The position numbers were made by a program, and so were the translations under genes. The notes under the pieces are model-generated. The model made no database searches. It saw only the letters and a program-made list of their open reading frames with translations, and had not been told where the DNA came from. A stretch of DNA of 64,000 nucleotides from Roseibium litorale (GTDB taxonomy: Bacteria > Pseudomonadota > Alphaproteobacteria > Rhizobiales > Stappiaceae). Shown in pieces: positions 36,980-44,480 of this stretch (position 1 is its first letter; the number at the start of each line of letters is the position of its first letter). The stretch is from NCBI RefSeq assembly GCF_014842915.1, contig NZ_JACYXI010000002.1:310001-374000 (forward strand). The letters run 5' to 3'.

Positions 36980-37228
36980 CATAAACGAGTCGGCATACAC
37001 GACCAAAAGAAGACCAGATCTAATCCGGTTGCGCATTATTTTTTTCCAGAAGTTTCCCTTCTTTTCCAGTTACATATTTGTAAGATCCTACGGCACTTCA
37101 GCCAATAGCTGATCCGCTCACTGCCCGGCGGGAGGAAAGAACGGGTGCGACCCCGGCAATCGGGTATCCAGCACTATCGATAAGCGGGGAACGATTGCGC
37201 AGATTGATCAGATCGGGCCCCCTTAATG

Positions 37229-37259
37229 AAAACGGCGGATATGCCGTGCACATCCGCCG
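37229..37259 (-). terminator. rho-independent terminator of the tct-aroE-dehydratase operon
   Basis: On the minus strand CGGCGGAT and ATCCGCCG form an 8 bp stem with an 11 nt loop, followed directly by TTTT. It starts 32 nt after the stop codon of the dehydratase gene. Confidence 0.75.
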
Positions 37260-37291
37260 CGTGTTACACCTGCAAAGATTGGCGGTTCGCT

Positions 37292-39178
37292 CTATTTCCG
37301 GGGAACACCCTTCTGCCTCAACATCCGCTTTTGAGCGGCAATCCGGAACGGCGCATTAGGGGCGCCATAGCCGCTGTAATTTCCGCGGCGCTCGAGCACC
37401 TCGAAGAACATGCCGCCGCCAAAAGGCCGGGAATAGATCTGGAAGAACTCGCCGCCGGCGTCCCGGTCATAGAGGATATTGTGCCGTTTCATGAGGGCGA
37501 GACGGTCCTCGGCAATGTCAAACCGGCTGACCAGATCCGCATAATAGTTGTCAGGCATCGGCAGCGCCTTGAACCCCGCCTCTTCAAGGGCTTCGGCACT
37601 GGCGAAAATGTCTTCAGAGGCAAAGGCCACGTGCTGGACCGGCGCACCGAAACTGTCGGCCAGGAACGAGCCTGCCAGCGTCCGGTGGGTTTCCGCCCCG
37701 TTGAGCGTGATCCGGAAGCCCTGCCCGTCCGCTTCGACGGCCTGGCTGCGCACAAGCCCGTCGGGATCGATCACATCCACCATCGGCGATTTGCCCATAC
37801 GGAAAAGGGATGTGTAGAACAGCGTCCAGCTGAGCATCTCCGTATAGGACATGGTCTGGGCCACGTGGTCGACACGCTTCAGCCCCGCCCCTCCGCTGAC
37901 CGGCTGGATCATCCGGAATTCGGAGGACCAGACAGAAGACAGTGAGGAGGACCCGTCCAAGAAATGCAGCAGGCTTCCACCAAGACCGCGAATGGCCGGA
38001 ATGTCGATCTGGCCTTCTGTCAGCGGCTGCTGGAAAGGCTCGGCGCCAAGGGCTGTGGCGCGGGCGACCGTTTCTTCCGCAGAGGCAACTTCCAGACCGA
38101 TATCGCAGATATTGGTGCCATGAACCGTATAGGTCGTACCCGCAAAATCCCTGGCTTCCTGATTGATGATGATGCGGATATCGCCCTGTTGCCACAGGGT
38201 CAGATCTTTGGTGATGTGCTGACCGGTTTCCTGAAAGCCCAGGGTGGTGAGGAAATGGGCAAGATTCCTGGCCTCTTCCCCTTGCGAGGCGAACTCGATG
38301 AAAGCCGTTCCGGACACCTTGACCCGCTCCGGCATGTCCGGCAGGTCAACCTGGGCTCCGGGCTCCTTGCGGCGCACGTCATCCATCAGACAGACCAGGG
38401 AGCGAAGCCCGTCCTTGGCGACGGACGCCGGGCTGCCGCCCCGGAACTGGTCGTTGAAGATTTCCAGGCTCACCGGTCCCTGATAGCCTGTCGCCATGAC
38501 GGCCTGCATGAAGGCGGTGACATCCAGATCCCCCTCGCCCGGCATGTTGCGGAAATGGCGGGACCAGTAGAGAAGATCCATCTCGATCAAGGGCGCATCG
38601 GCCAGCTGAACGAAGAAGATCTTGTCGGAGGGAATGCGTCGGATCGTGTCCGGATCGATCTTGCGGCCGAGCGTGTGGAAGCTGTCGAGGATCAGACCGA
38701 TGTTGGGGTGATCCGCCCGGCGCACGATTTCCCAGGCGTCCCGATGATCGTTGACATGACGCCCCCAGGCCAGAGCCTCATAGCCGACACGAATGCCGCG
38801 CTTGGCGGCCCGCTCTCCCAGTTCCCGGAAGTCGTCGGCTGCCCGGTCGATACCGCCAAGGGCCTCCGAATGCACGGAAGAGCAGAAGAGAACAAGGTCC
38901 GTGCCCAGCTCCTGCATCAGATCGAACTTGCGCTCTGCCCGGTCAAAAGCCTTGGTCCGAAGAGCGCCCGGCAGCCCCTCAAAGTCGCGGAAGGGCTGGA
39001 ACAGGGTGATTTCCAGCCCTTGATCGCGGATACGCTGGCCCACGTCACGCGGGCTGCCCTCATCTGCGATGAAGTCCTGCTCGAAGATCTCGATACCATC
39101 GAACCCCGCAGCGGAGATGGCTTCCAGCTTTTCCCGGAGATTACCGGGAACGGAAACGGTGGCAATCGAAGTCTTCAT
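37292..39178 (-). CDS. 3-dehydroshikimate dehydratase with C-terminal HPPD-like domain (QsuB/QuiC type)
   Basis: Expected to convert 3-dehydroshikimate to protocatechuate. Residues 1-275 form a xylose-isomerase-like TIM barrel with metal ligands in GYEALAWGRHVND, ILDSFHTLG and VSLEIFNDQFR. Residues about 285-610 are two VOC domains like 4-hydroxyphenylpyruvate dioxygenase, with HVAQTMSYTEM, VQHVAFASEDIF and GMFFEVLERRG supplying the His-His-Glu metal site. The 628-residue length and order match the two-domain bacterial dehydratases. Its ATG overlaps the stop of the shikimate dehydrogenase gene (ATGA), which supports a joint quinate/shikimate pathway. Confidence 0.87.
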   Translation of the reverse strand: MKTSIATVSVPGNLREKLEAISAAGFDGIEIFEQDFIADEGSPRDVGQRIRDQGLEITLFQPFRDFEGLPGALRTKAFDRAERKFDLMQELGTDLVLFCSSVHSEALGGIDRAADDFRELGERAAKRGIRVGYEALAWGRHVNDHRDAWEIVRRADHPNIGLILDSFHTLGRKIDPDTIRRIPSDKIFFVQLADAPLIEMDLLYWSRHFRNMPGEGDLDVTAFMQAVMATGYQGPVSLEIFNDQFRGGSPASVAKDGLRSLVCLMDDVRRKEPGAQVDLPDMPERVKVSGTAFIEFASQGEEARNLAHFLTTLGFQETGQHITKDLTLWQQGDIRIIINQEARDFAGTTYTVHGTNICDIGLEVASAEETVARATALGAEPFQQPLTEGQIDIPAIRGLGGSLLHFLDGSSSLSSVWSSEFRMIQPVSGGAGLKRVDHVAQTMSYTEMLSWTLFYTSLFRMGKSPMVDVIDPDGLVRSQAVEADGQGFRITLNGAETHRTLAGSFLADSFGAPVQHVAFASEDIFASAEALEEAGFKALPMPDNYYADLVSRFDIAEDRLALMKRHNILYDRDAGGEFFQIYSRPFGGGMFFEVLERRGNYSGYGAPNAPFRIAAQKRMLRQKGVPRK

Positions 39179-40038
39179 GCGGTTTCTCCCGTGTGGATCA
39201 GGTCGTGACGCAGACTGTCCTCATCAAGCGGCTTACCCGAAAACAGCTTCCAGGCATGAACGCCTTGATAGAAGAACAGTTCCCAGCCGGAAATAATGGA
39301 CAGTCCGGCAGCTGATGCATCACTGAGGAACTGCGTGTCCGCGGGTGTATAGACGGCATCGAATGCCCATTGTGCGCCCTGCATGGCCTCAGCGGCGACC
39401 GGCGTTCCCTCGTAGCCTACCATACCGACCGGCGTGCAATTGACCAGACCGGAGACGCCGCTTGCTGCCTCCTCCGCCTTATCCCACAGGCTGACCTTCA
39501 TGCCGGGAGCGGCCTTCCGGACAGCTTCCGCCATGATTTCCGCCTTGACCCGGTCCCGGTCGACCAGACGCAACTCGGTCGCGCCAAGGCCGATCAGCCC
39601 GAAGGCAACGGCCCGGCCAACACCGCCCGTACCGATCATCAGCACCGCACCTGGCGCCTCATCCCCGCGCACCCGGCGGTAAGCGGCCATGAAACCGGAA
39701 TAGTCGGTGTTGTAGCCCTTTGGGGTGCTTTCCCCGAAGATGACCGTGTTGACCGCGCCCATGCCGCGGACCAGCGGGTCGTCGATGGCAACATGAGCCG
39801 TCACCCGCTCCTTGTAGGGATAGGTGATGTTGGTTCCGCGGTAATGTTCGCGCTGTGCCAGCGCGAACACCTCTTCAAAACCGAGCCCCAAATCCTTCGG
39901 CACCAGCCGGTTGTAACTTACATCCATGCCGTTCTGCCGGCCGGCAAGCCGGTGCAGCAAGGGGGACCTAGATGCGGCGATGTTGTCGCCGATCAGGCCC
40001 AGTTTCAGAGGTCCGGAGGTCGCCGGATCTTGGGTCAT
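39175..40038 (-). CDS. aroE: shikimate/quinate dehydrogenase family protein
   Basis: A 287-residue NAD(P)-dependent enzyme interconverting shikimate (or quinate) and its 3-dehydro form. The substrate site shows SRSPLLHRLAG and NITYPYKERV with the catalytic lysine, and KGYNTDYSGF with the catalytic aspartate. The Rossmann motif is MIGTGGVGRAVAFG. Because it is translationally coupled to the dehydratase and follows tctA by 11 bp, a catabolic role is more likely than the biosynthetic AroE role. The symbol denotes the family. NAD versus NADP use cannot be read with confidence. Confidence 0.87.
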   Translation of the reverse strand: MTQDPATSGPLKLGLIGDNIAASRSPLLHRLAGRQNGMDVSYNRLVPKDLGLGFEEVFALAQREHYRGTNITYPYKERVTAHVAIDDPLVRGMGAVNTVIFGESTPKGYNTDYSGFMAAYRRVRGDEAPGAVLMIGTGGVGRAVAFGLIGLGATELRLVDRDRVKAEIMAEAVRKAAPGMKVSLWDKAEEAASGVSGLVNCTPVGMVGYEGTPVAAEAMQGAQWAFDAVYTPADTQFLSDASAAGLSIISGWELFFYQGVHAWKLFSGKPLDEDSLRHDLIHTGETA

Positions 40039-40049
40039 GGATTTCTCTC

Positions 40050-41561
40050 CTACCGGTCCTGGCGGCGTGCCAGGGCGGACTTTGCTTTGGACCAGACGGG
40101 GGTCTGGGAAACGAAGATCAGAACAACGGCGGCAAACAGGGTCAGCGACAGCGGACTGCTGAAAATGCCCCAGAAGAAGCGGCCGAGATCCTCACGTTCG
40201 GAAATGATCGCCCGGCGCCAATTGTCATCCAGAAGCCGGGACAGGATCACCCCGAGGATCACCGGCCCGAGCGGATAGCCATAGTGGCGCATGAAGTAGC
40301 CGAAGAAGCCGAAGCCGAGCATCCAGTAGACATCCGTGATCGAATTGTTGACCGCATAAGCGCCGACAATCGACAGAAGCAGGATGAGCGGGATCAGGAC
40401 GGAACGGGGCATTTCCACGATCTTCACGAAGAGCCGGATGCCGGTCAGGCCGAACAGCAGCATGAAGAAGTTGGCCGTGACCAGGGCGCCGACGATGAAC
40501 CAGAACATGTTCGGCTGATCGATCATTAGCATCGGCCCCGGGTTGAGACCATGGATGAACAGCGCGCCGATCATGATCGCTGTCACCGCATCACCGGGAA
40601 TACCAAGGGTCATCATGGGGATGAAGGCGCCGCCGACAGCGGCATTATTCGCCGTTTCGGGAGCGACCAGTCCTTCGATCGCGCCCTGACCGAAGGGGCG
40701 TTCCGGGTTCTTGGTCACGCGCTTGGCATGGTCATAGGCCATCAGGGCCGCGATATCGCCTCCGGTGCCCGGAAGAGCGCCGATCATCACACCGATGGCG
40801 GAGGTCTGCAGGGACAGCGGCAGATGCTTGCGCAGCGTGCCCCAGGACGGGACGATGCGGGTGATCTTCTGGCGGATGGCCGGCAAGCCGATATGATGGA
40901 GCTGAAGCAGCGCCTCGGACACGCCGAACATGCCGATCATGACCGCAATGAAGCTGATGCCGCCCCGCATGAGCGGAATGTCGAAGGTGAAGCGCTGCGT
41001 GAATGTCAAAGGATCCATGCCCACCGCACCAACAGCAATGCCGAAAGCCCCTGCGAAGATCCCCTTCGCCAGACTGCCGGTCGAGAGAGAGCCCACCAGC
41101 AGAATGCCGAGCACCGCCAGAAGCATGTAGTCGCGCGGCTGGAACTTCAGGGCGAAATCCGACACGAAAGGAGCCGCAACCGCCAGAACCGCGATCCCCA
41201 CGAAGCCGCCGAAGAAGGACATGACCGTGGTGATGCCGATGGCCGTTCCCGCCTCGCCGCGCTGGGCCAGCGGATAGCCGTCCATAGCGGTCGCAATCGC
41301 CGAGGGAGCACCCGGGATGTTCAACAGAATCGCTGTGCGCGCGCCACCATAGACACCGCCCATATAGATGCCGATCATCAGCGAGATTGCCGGATAGACG
41401 TCCCAGGAGAAGGTGAAGGAAATCAGGATCGACACCGCCATGGTGACGGATAGACCAGGAATGGCGCCGATATAGACACCAGCGAAAGTCCCGACACCGA
41501 CGAGCAGGAGAAGCTCGGGCTGCGTGAACACCGTGAAGAAAGCCAGGAGACTATCCATCAT
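40050..41561 (-). CDS. tctA: tripartite tricarboxylate-type transporter, large permease TctA
   Basis: A 503-residue inner-membrane protein with about 12 helices. It carries the TctA signatures GTFAGVYIGAIPGLSVTMAV and, in the second half, IGALPGTGGDIAALMAYDHA. The start overlaps the tctB stop (ATGA). It works with TctB and the periplasmic TctC encoded upstream to take up an organic acid using an ion gradient. The downstream dehydrogenase and dehydratase suggest quinate, shikimate or dehydroshikimate rather than citrate, which is inference from context. Confidence 0.94.
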   Translation of the reverse strand: MMDSLLAFFTVFTQPELLLLVGVGTFAGVYIGAIPGLSVTMAVSILISFTFSWDVYPAISLMIGIYMGGVYGGARTAILLNIPGAPSAIATAMDGYPLAQRGEAGTAIGITTVMSFFGGFVGIAVLAVAAPFVSDFALKFQPRDYMLLAVLGILLVGSLSTGSLAKGIFAGAFGIAVGAVGMDPLTFTQRFTFDIPLMRGGISFIAVMIGMFGVSEALLQLHHIGLPAIRQKITRIVPSWGTLRKHLPLSLQTSAIGVMIGALPGTGGDIAALMAYDHAKRVTKNPERPFGQGAIEGLVAPETANNAAVGGAFIPMMTLGIPGDAVTAIMIGALFIHGLNPGPMLMIDQPNMFWFIVGALVTANFFMLLFGLTGIRLFVKIVEMPRSVLIPLILLLSIVGAYAVNNSITDVYWMLGFGFFGYFMRHYGYPLGPVILGVILSRLLDDNWRRAIISEREDLGRFFWGIFSSPLSLTLFAAVVLIFVSQTPVWSKAKSALARRQDR

Positions 41562-42133
41562 GCCGCTCCGTGTTGAAAGAGATCACGGAAGAACTGGATG
41601 AATTCGGCTTCCGGGACGATGCCGGCGGGCATCAGGACCGTGAAGATGATGCGGAAGACCAGCCAGATGAGCAGAAGGCTGCCGGTGGACACCGCAAAGA
41701 CAAAGCCCCAGCCCCGGTCTGACAGGATCCGGATGGAGGCAATCAGGAACAGCGCGGAGGTTGGCAGAAAGCCGAGCGGCTTCAGGAGCAAGCCGTAGGC
41801 AATGAGCAAACCGGTGAAAATGATCACCGTGCGCGGCAGAATGCTGCCCGAGATCGTCTCGTTGGCGAAGGTATGCAGCTTTGCAGTGCGGATCACCACG
41901 ATGAGCGCCGAGATCACCATTACAGCGGTCGTTGCCATGGGCACTGCACCTGGCGACGACAGCGCCTCAAATCCGGCAATACCGTAGGCCGAATAGAGAA
42001 GGTAAAGGCTGGCCGCCAGAAGGAACCCCGCGAACGCCAGTTCCCCCGGCCTGCGCCGGTCCGGATATCCACCTGGTGTCGCATCCGATGTTCCGTCGTG
42101 GTTGTCGTATTCTTGATCCTGCATGTGATCCAT
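41558..42133 (-). CDS. tctB: tripartite tricarboxylate-type transporter, small permease TctB
   Basis: A 191-residue membrane protein with a short charged N-terminus and four helices (for example LAFAGFLLAASLYLLYSAYG and TVIIFTGLLIAYGLLLK), as expected for TctB. The open frame reaches a GTG at 42214, but that places a long hydrophilic, unrelated leader in front. The ATG at 42133 has GGAATGGG just upstream, and a second ATG at 42124 is also possible. Low sequence conservation is normal for TctB; the position between tctC and tctA makes the call firm. Confidence 0.85.
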   Translation of the reverse strand: MDHMQDQEYDNHDGTSDATPGGYPDRRRPGELAFAGFLLAASLYLLYSAYGIAGFEALSSPGAVPMATTAVMVISALIVVIRTAKLHTFANETISGSILPRTVIIFTGLLIAYGLLLKPLGFLPTSALFLIASIRILSDRGWGFVFAVSTGSLLLIWLVFRIIFTVLMPAGIVPEAEFIQFFRDLFQHGAA

Positions 42134-42226
42134 CCATCCCATTCCGGCAGCCCTTGCTTCAGGGAACCGGCACTTTGCCTTGCCGTTCCGTTGGGCCGCC
42201 GTCATTCCCAGCACGCTTAAAAAAGT

Positions 42227-42258
42227 GGCGCCGCCCTTCGGTCCGGAAGAGCGGCGCC
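42227..42258 (-). terminator. attenuator-like terminator between tctC and tctB
   Basis: On the minus strand GGCGCCGC pairs with GCGGCGCC (8 bp), followed by ACTTTTTT. It starts 46 nt after the tctC stop codon. It probably ends most tctC transcripts, giving excess binding protein over permease, with partial read-through into tctBA. Confidence 0.7.
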
Positions 42259-42304
42259 CTTTTGCATGGTGCGGCAGCGCCTGATCAGGTCCGCAAAGCC
42301 AGGC

Positions 42305-43309
42305 TTACTTCGCCGGGCGCGCGATACCAAAGTCTTCTGGAGACGCCTTGGTCAAACCTGCGTCCTGCAGAAGCCAGGTGGTGTTCTGCTGCCACTTGGA
42401 CAGGAAATCCTGCGCTTCCTGGCCGCTGATGCCCATCATTGTGAAGCCGCGGTTGTCCATCAGCTCGACGAATTCCGGGTTCTTCGCACCTTCCGCATAA
42501 GCGGAGGCCAGCTTGGCGACGATGTCATCCGGCGTGCCTTTCGCCACGAAGACACCGAAGAACGGGCCCCAGGGCAGCATGTCGTTGTATTTGTCGTTAA
42601 AGGACGTGATGGTCGGCACATCCGGCAGCTTTTCGTTGGCAGTAACATCGAAGATCGCAAGCGGCTTCATGTTGCCCGCACGGATACCTTCGATGGAGGC
42701 GCCCAGAACAGCCGGCATCACATCGATCGCGCCCCCCTGAAGAGCCGTCAGTGCCGGGCCATCTCCATCGTAGGGAACGGAAATCACATCGAGCTTGCCT
42801 TCAACCGTGTTCATCATCGCAGTGATGACGGACGGCAGGCCGCCAGGGCCAGTCGCGCCAAGGCGGAGCTCACCCGGATGTTCCTTGATATAGGCCATCA
42901 TACCGGCGTAGTCATCAAACGGCGCATCCTGGTTTGCCACCAAAATCGGGGTGCCGCGGGCCAGAATGCTGATCGGAATAAAGTCGCTGTAGTCCTTTTC
43001 GCCGAGACCCATCACCTTGTAGAGCAGCGGGTTTTCGGCGCCCATCAGCAGAGTGTAGCCGTCTGCCGGCAGGGCTTCGACATAGTTCAGCGCGATGGCA
43101 CCAACGCCGCCAGTCATGTTCTGCATGATGACGGTACCGCCAAGAGCCTTTTCCGCATGCGGGGTAACGGACCGCATCACGGTGTCGGTGGAGCCACCGG
43201 CACCCCACTGGATGATGCCCTGAATTTCCTGCGTCGGATAATCAGCAGCGCTTGCAGCGGATGTTGCCATGACCAGCGCGGAGACAGCGCCGATGATAAA
43301 TTTCTTCAT
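42305..43309 (-). CDS. tctC: tripartite tricarboxylate-type transporter, binding protein TctC
   Basis: A 334-residue periplasmic binding protein of the Bug/TctC family. The signal peptide MKKFIIGAVSALVMATSAAS is cleaved near SAA. The mature start shows YPTQEIQGIIQWGAGGSTDT, the family's first ligand loop; the second is in RLGATGPGGLPSVI. It is the first gene of a five-gene operon (tctC-tctB-tctA-aroE-dehydratase). A TTGACGTTA motif lies 77 nt upstream of the start, and the same motif precedes the flavoprotein gene at 44481, suggesting a shared regulator, perhaps the adjacent LysR. Confidence 0.93.
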   Translation of the reverse strand: MKKFIIGAVSALVMATSAASAADYPTQEIQGIIQWGAGGSTDTVMRSVTPHAEKALGGTVIMQNMTGGVGAIALNYVEALPADGYTLLMGAENPLLYKVMGLGEKDYSDFIPISILARGTPILVANQDAPFDDYAGMMAYIKEHPGELRLGATGPGGLPSVITAMMNTVEGKLDVISVPYDGDGPALTALQGGAIDVMPAVLGASIEGIRAGNMKPLAIFDVTANEKLPDVPTITSFNDKYNDMLPWGPFFGVFVAKGTPDDIVAKLASAYAEGAKNPEFVELMDNRGFTMMGISGQEAQDFLSKWQQNTTWLLQDAGLTKASPEDFGIARPAK

Positions 43310-43385
43310 GAGTTTCCTCCCTTGGAATTGAGGGACGGCTTTCTCCCAAAACCGTCTATTGCTCGAGATTTGCCGATCCTGAAGC

Positions 43386-43394
43386 TAACGTCAA
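43386..43394 (-). promoter_or_regulatory. TTGACGTTA motif upstream of tctC
   Basis: The nine-base motif reads toward tctC, 77 nt from its start. An identical copy reads toward the flavoprotein gene at 44411-44419. It could be a LysR half-site or a -35 element; no good -10 box is spaced correctly, which favours an operator. Confidence 0.35.
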
Positions 43395-43414
43395 ATACCT
43401 AATTCAATGATCAA

Positions 43415-44353
43415 TTAACTTGATGTTATTTTTTTGACCACTGAAGCAGCCCAGTGCAGGTGGGCCTCATTGAGTTCCTTCCGGAACTGCTGAATACCAA
43501 AATCGGCAAAATTGGAAAGAACCCTGCCCTTCTTTCTGACCACATAGATCGTCACGTCCACCTTTTCCGTCAAAGGCTTGCGGACGACACCCGGCATGTA
43601 GACCTCAGCAACCGAGAATTCGTCAATCAAGGCCACTCCCAACCCGTGGCGGACCAGACTCACCACTGTCTGGGCAAAGCGGCCGCGCATGCTGTGGCGC
43701 AGAGGCAGTTTTGCCTGCAGGAAGGCCCGGGCGACTATCGCGCCGTAGGGATCGCCCGGATCAATGCCGATCAGCGGTTCATCCTTCAGATCGTGAACCG
43801 AAATCCCGGCTTTGTCCGAGAGGCGGTGCCCTTCCGGCAGGATCGCAACGATCCGGCCGCGCGCTATTTCCTCGTTCTCAACACCCGGGTTGTTCACGGG
43901 CGAACTCATGATCACGAACTCCCCCCGTTCCAAGAGCAGATAGTCCAGGGTCTCCTCGATCTTCAGGATGTTAAGATCAATAAAGAGATCCGGATAGCGT
44001 TTTCGCATGGAGCGGATTGCCCGGGCGGCGATGAACTGTGCGACAGAAGGCGCGGACGCGAATGCAAGGCGCACATCAACGCCCTTCTGAAGGGAATCAA
44101 GCGCCAACTGCAGGTTTTCGACGCCCTTGTAGACCTGACCGATCTGGTCAAAGACCGCCCCCGCCTCCACCGACGGCACAAAAAGCCCGGCCTGGCGTTC
44201 GAAGAGCCGGATGCCGAGAGACTCTTCGGTATGCTTGATCAGCCGGCTGACCCCGGGGGCCGAGACGCCCAGATGTTCCGCCGCCCCATTGATGGTTCCA
44301 CGCAGCATAACGGCGCGGATCACCTCGATCTGCCTGAGTGTAATTTCGCGCAA
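43415..44353 (-). CDS. LysR family transcriptional regulator of the shikimate/tct locus
   Basis: A 312-residue regulator with the HTH GTINGAAEHLGVSAPGVSRL near residues 19-38 and a two-lobed effector domain. The preferred start is the TTG at 44353, because GGAGG lies 8 nt upstream and it gives the usual LysR N-terminus (REITLRQIEVIRAVML); the frame is open to another TTG at 44374. It lies between the tct operon (same strand, 105 bp downstream) and the divergent flavoprotein gene, so it may control both. The inducer is probably an intermediate of the pathway. Confidence 0.9.
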   Translation of the reverse strand: MREITLRQIEVIRAVMLRGTINGAAEHLGVSAPGVSRLIKHTEESLGIRLFERQAGLFVPSVEAGAVFDQIGQVYKGVENLQLALDSLQKGVDVRLAFASAPSVAQFIAARAIRSMRKRYPDLFIDLNILKIEETLDYLLLERGEFVIMSSPVNNPGVENEEIARGRIVAILPEGHRLSDKAGISVHDLKDEPLIGIDPGDPYGAIVARAFLQAKLPLRHSMRGRFAQTVVSLVRHGLGVALIDEFSVAEVYMPGVVRKPLTEKVDVTIYVVRKKGRVLSNFADFGIQQFRKELNEAHLHWAASVVKKITSS

Positions 44354-44410
44354 GACCAGTTCCTCCCGGCTCAAATTAACACCATGTTACGCTGGTGGCC
44401 AATTCAATAA

Positions 44411-44419
44411 TTGACGTTA
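44411..44419 (+). promoter_or_regulatory. TTGACGTTA motif and TCAATAATTGA palindrome upstream of flavoprotein gene
   Basis: The motif lies 62 nt before the flavoprotein start and overlaps the palindrome TCAAT-A-ATTGA (44404-44414) in the 127 bp gap between the divergent LysR and flavoprotein genes. Position and symmetry fit a LysR binding site. Confidence 0.4.
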
Positions 44420-44480
44420 AGAGTGCCCGGGTGAAACTTCCAGCCAGGGAGCGGGAAAGATGAGGTCCGGGAGGAGCAGC

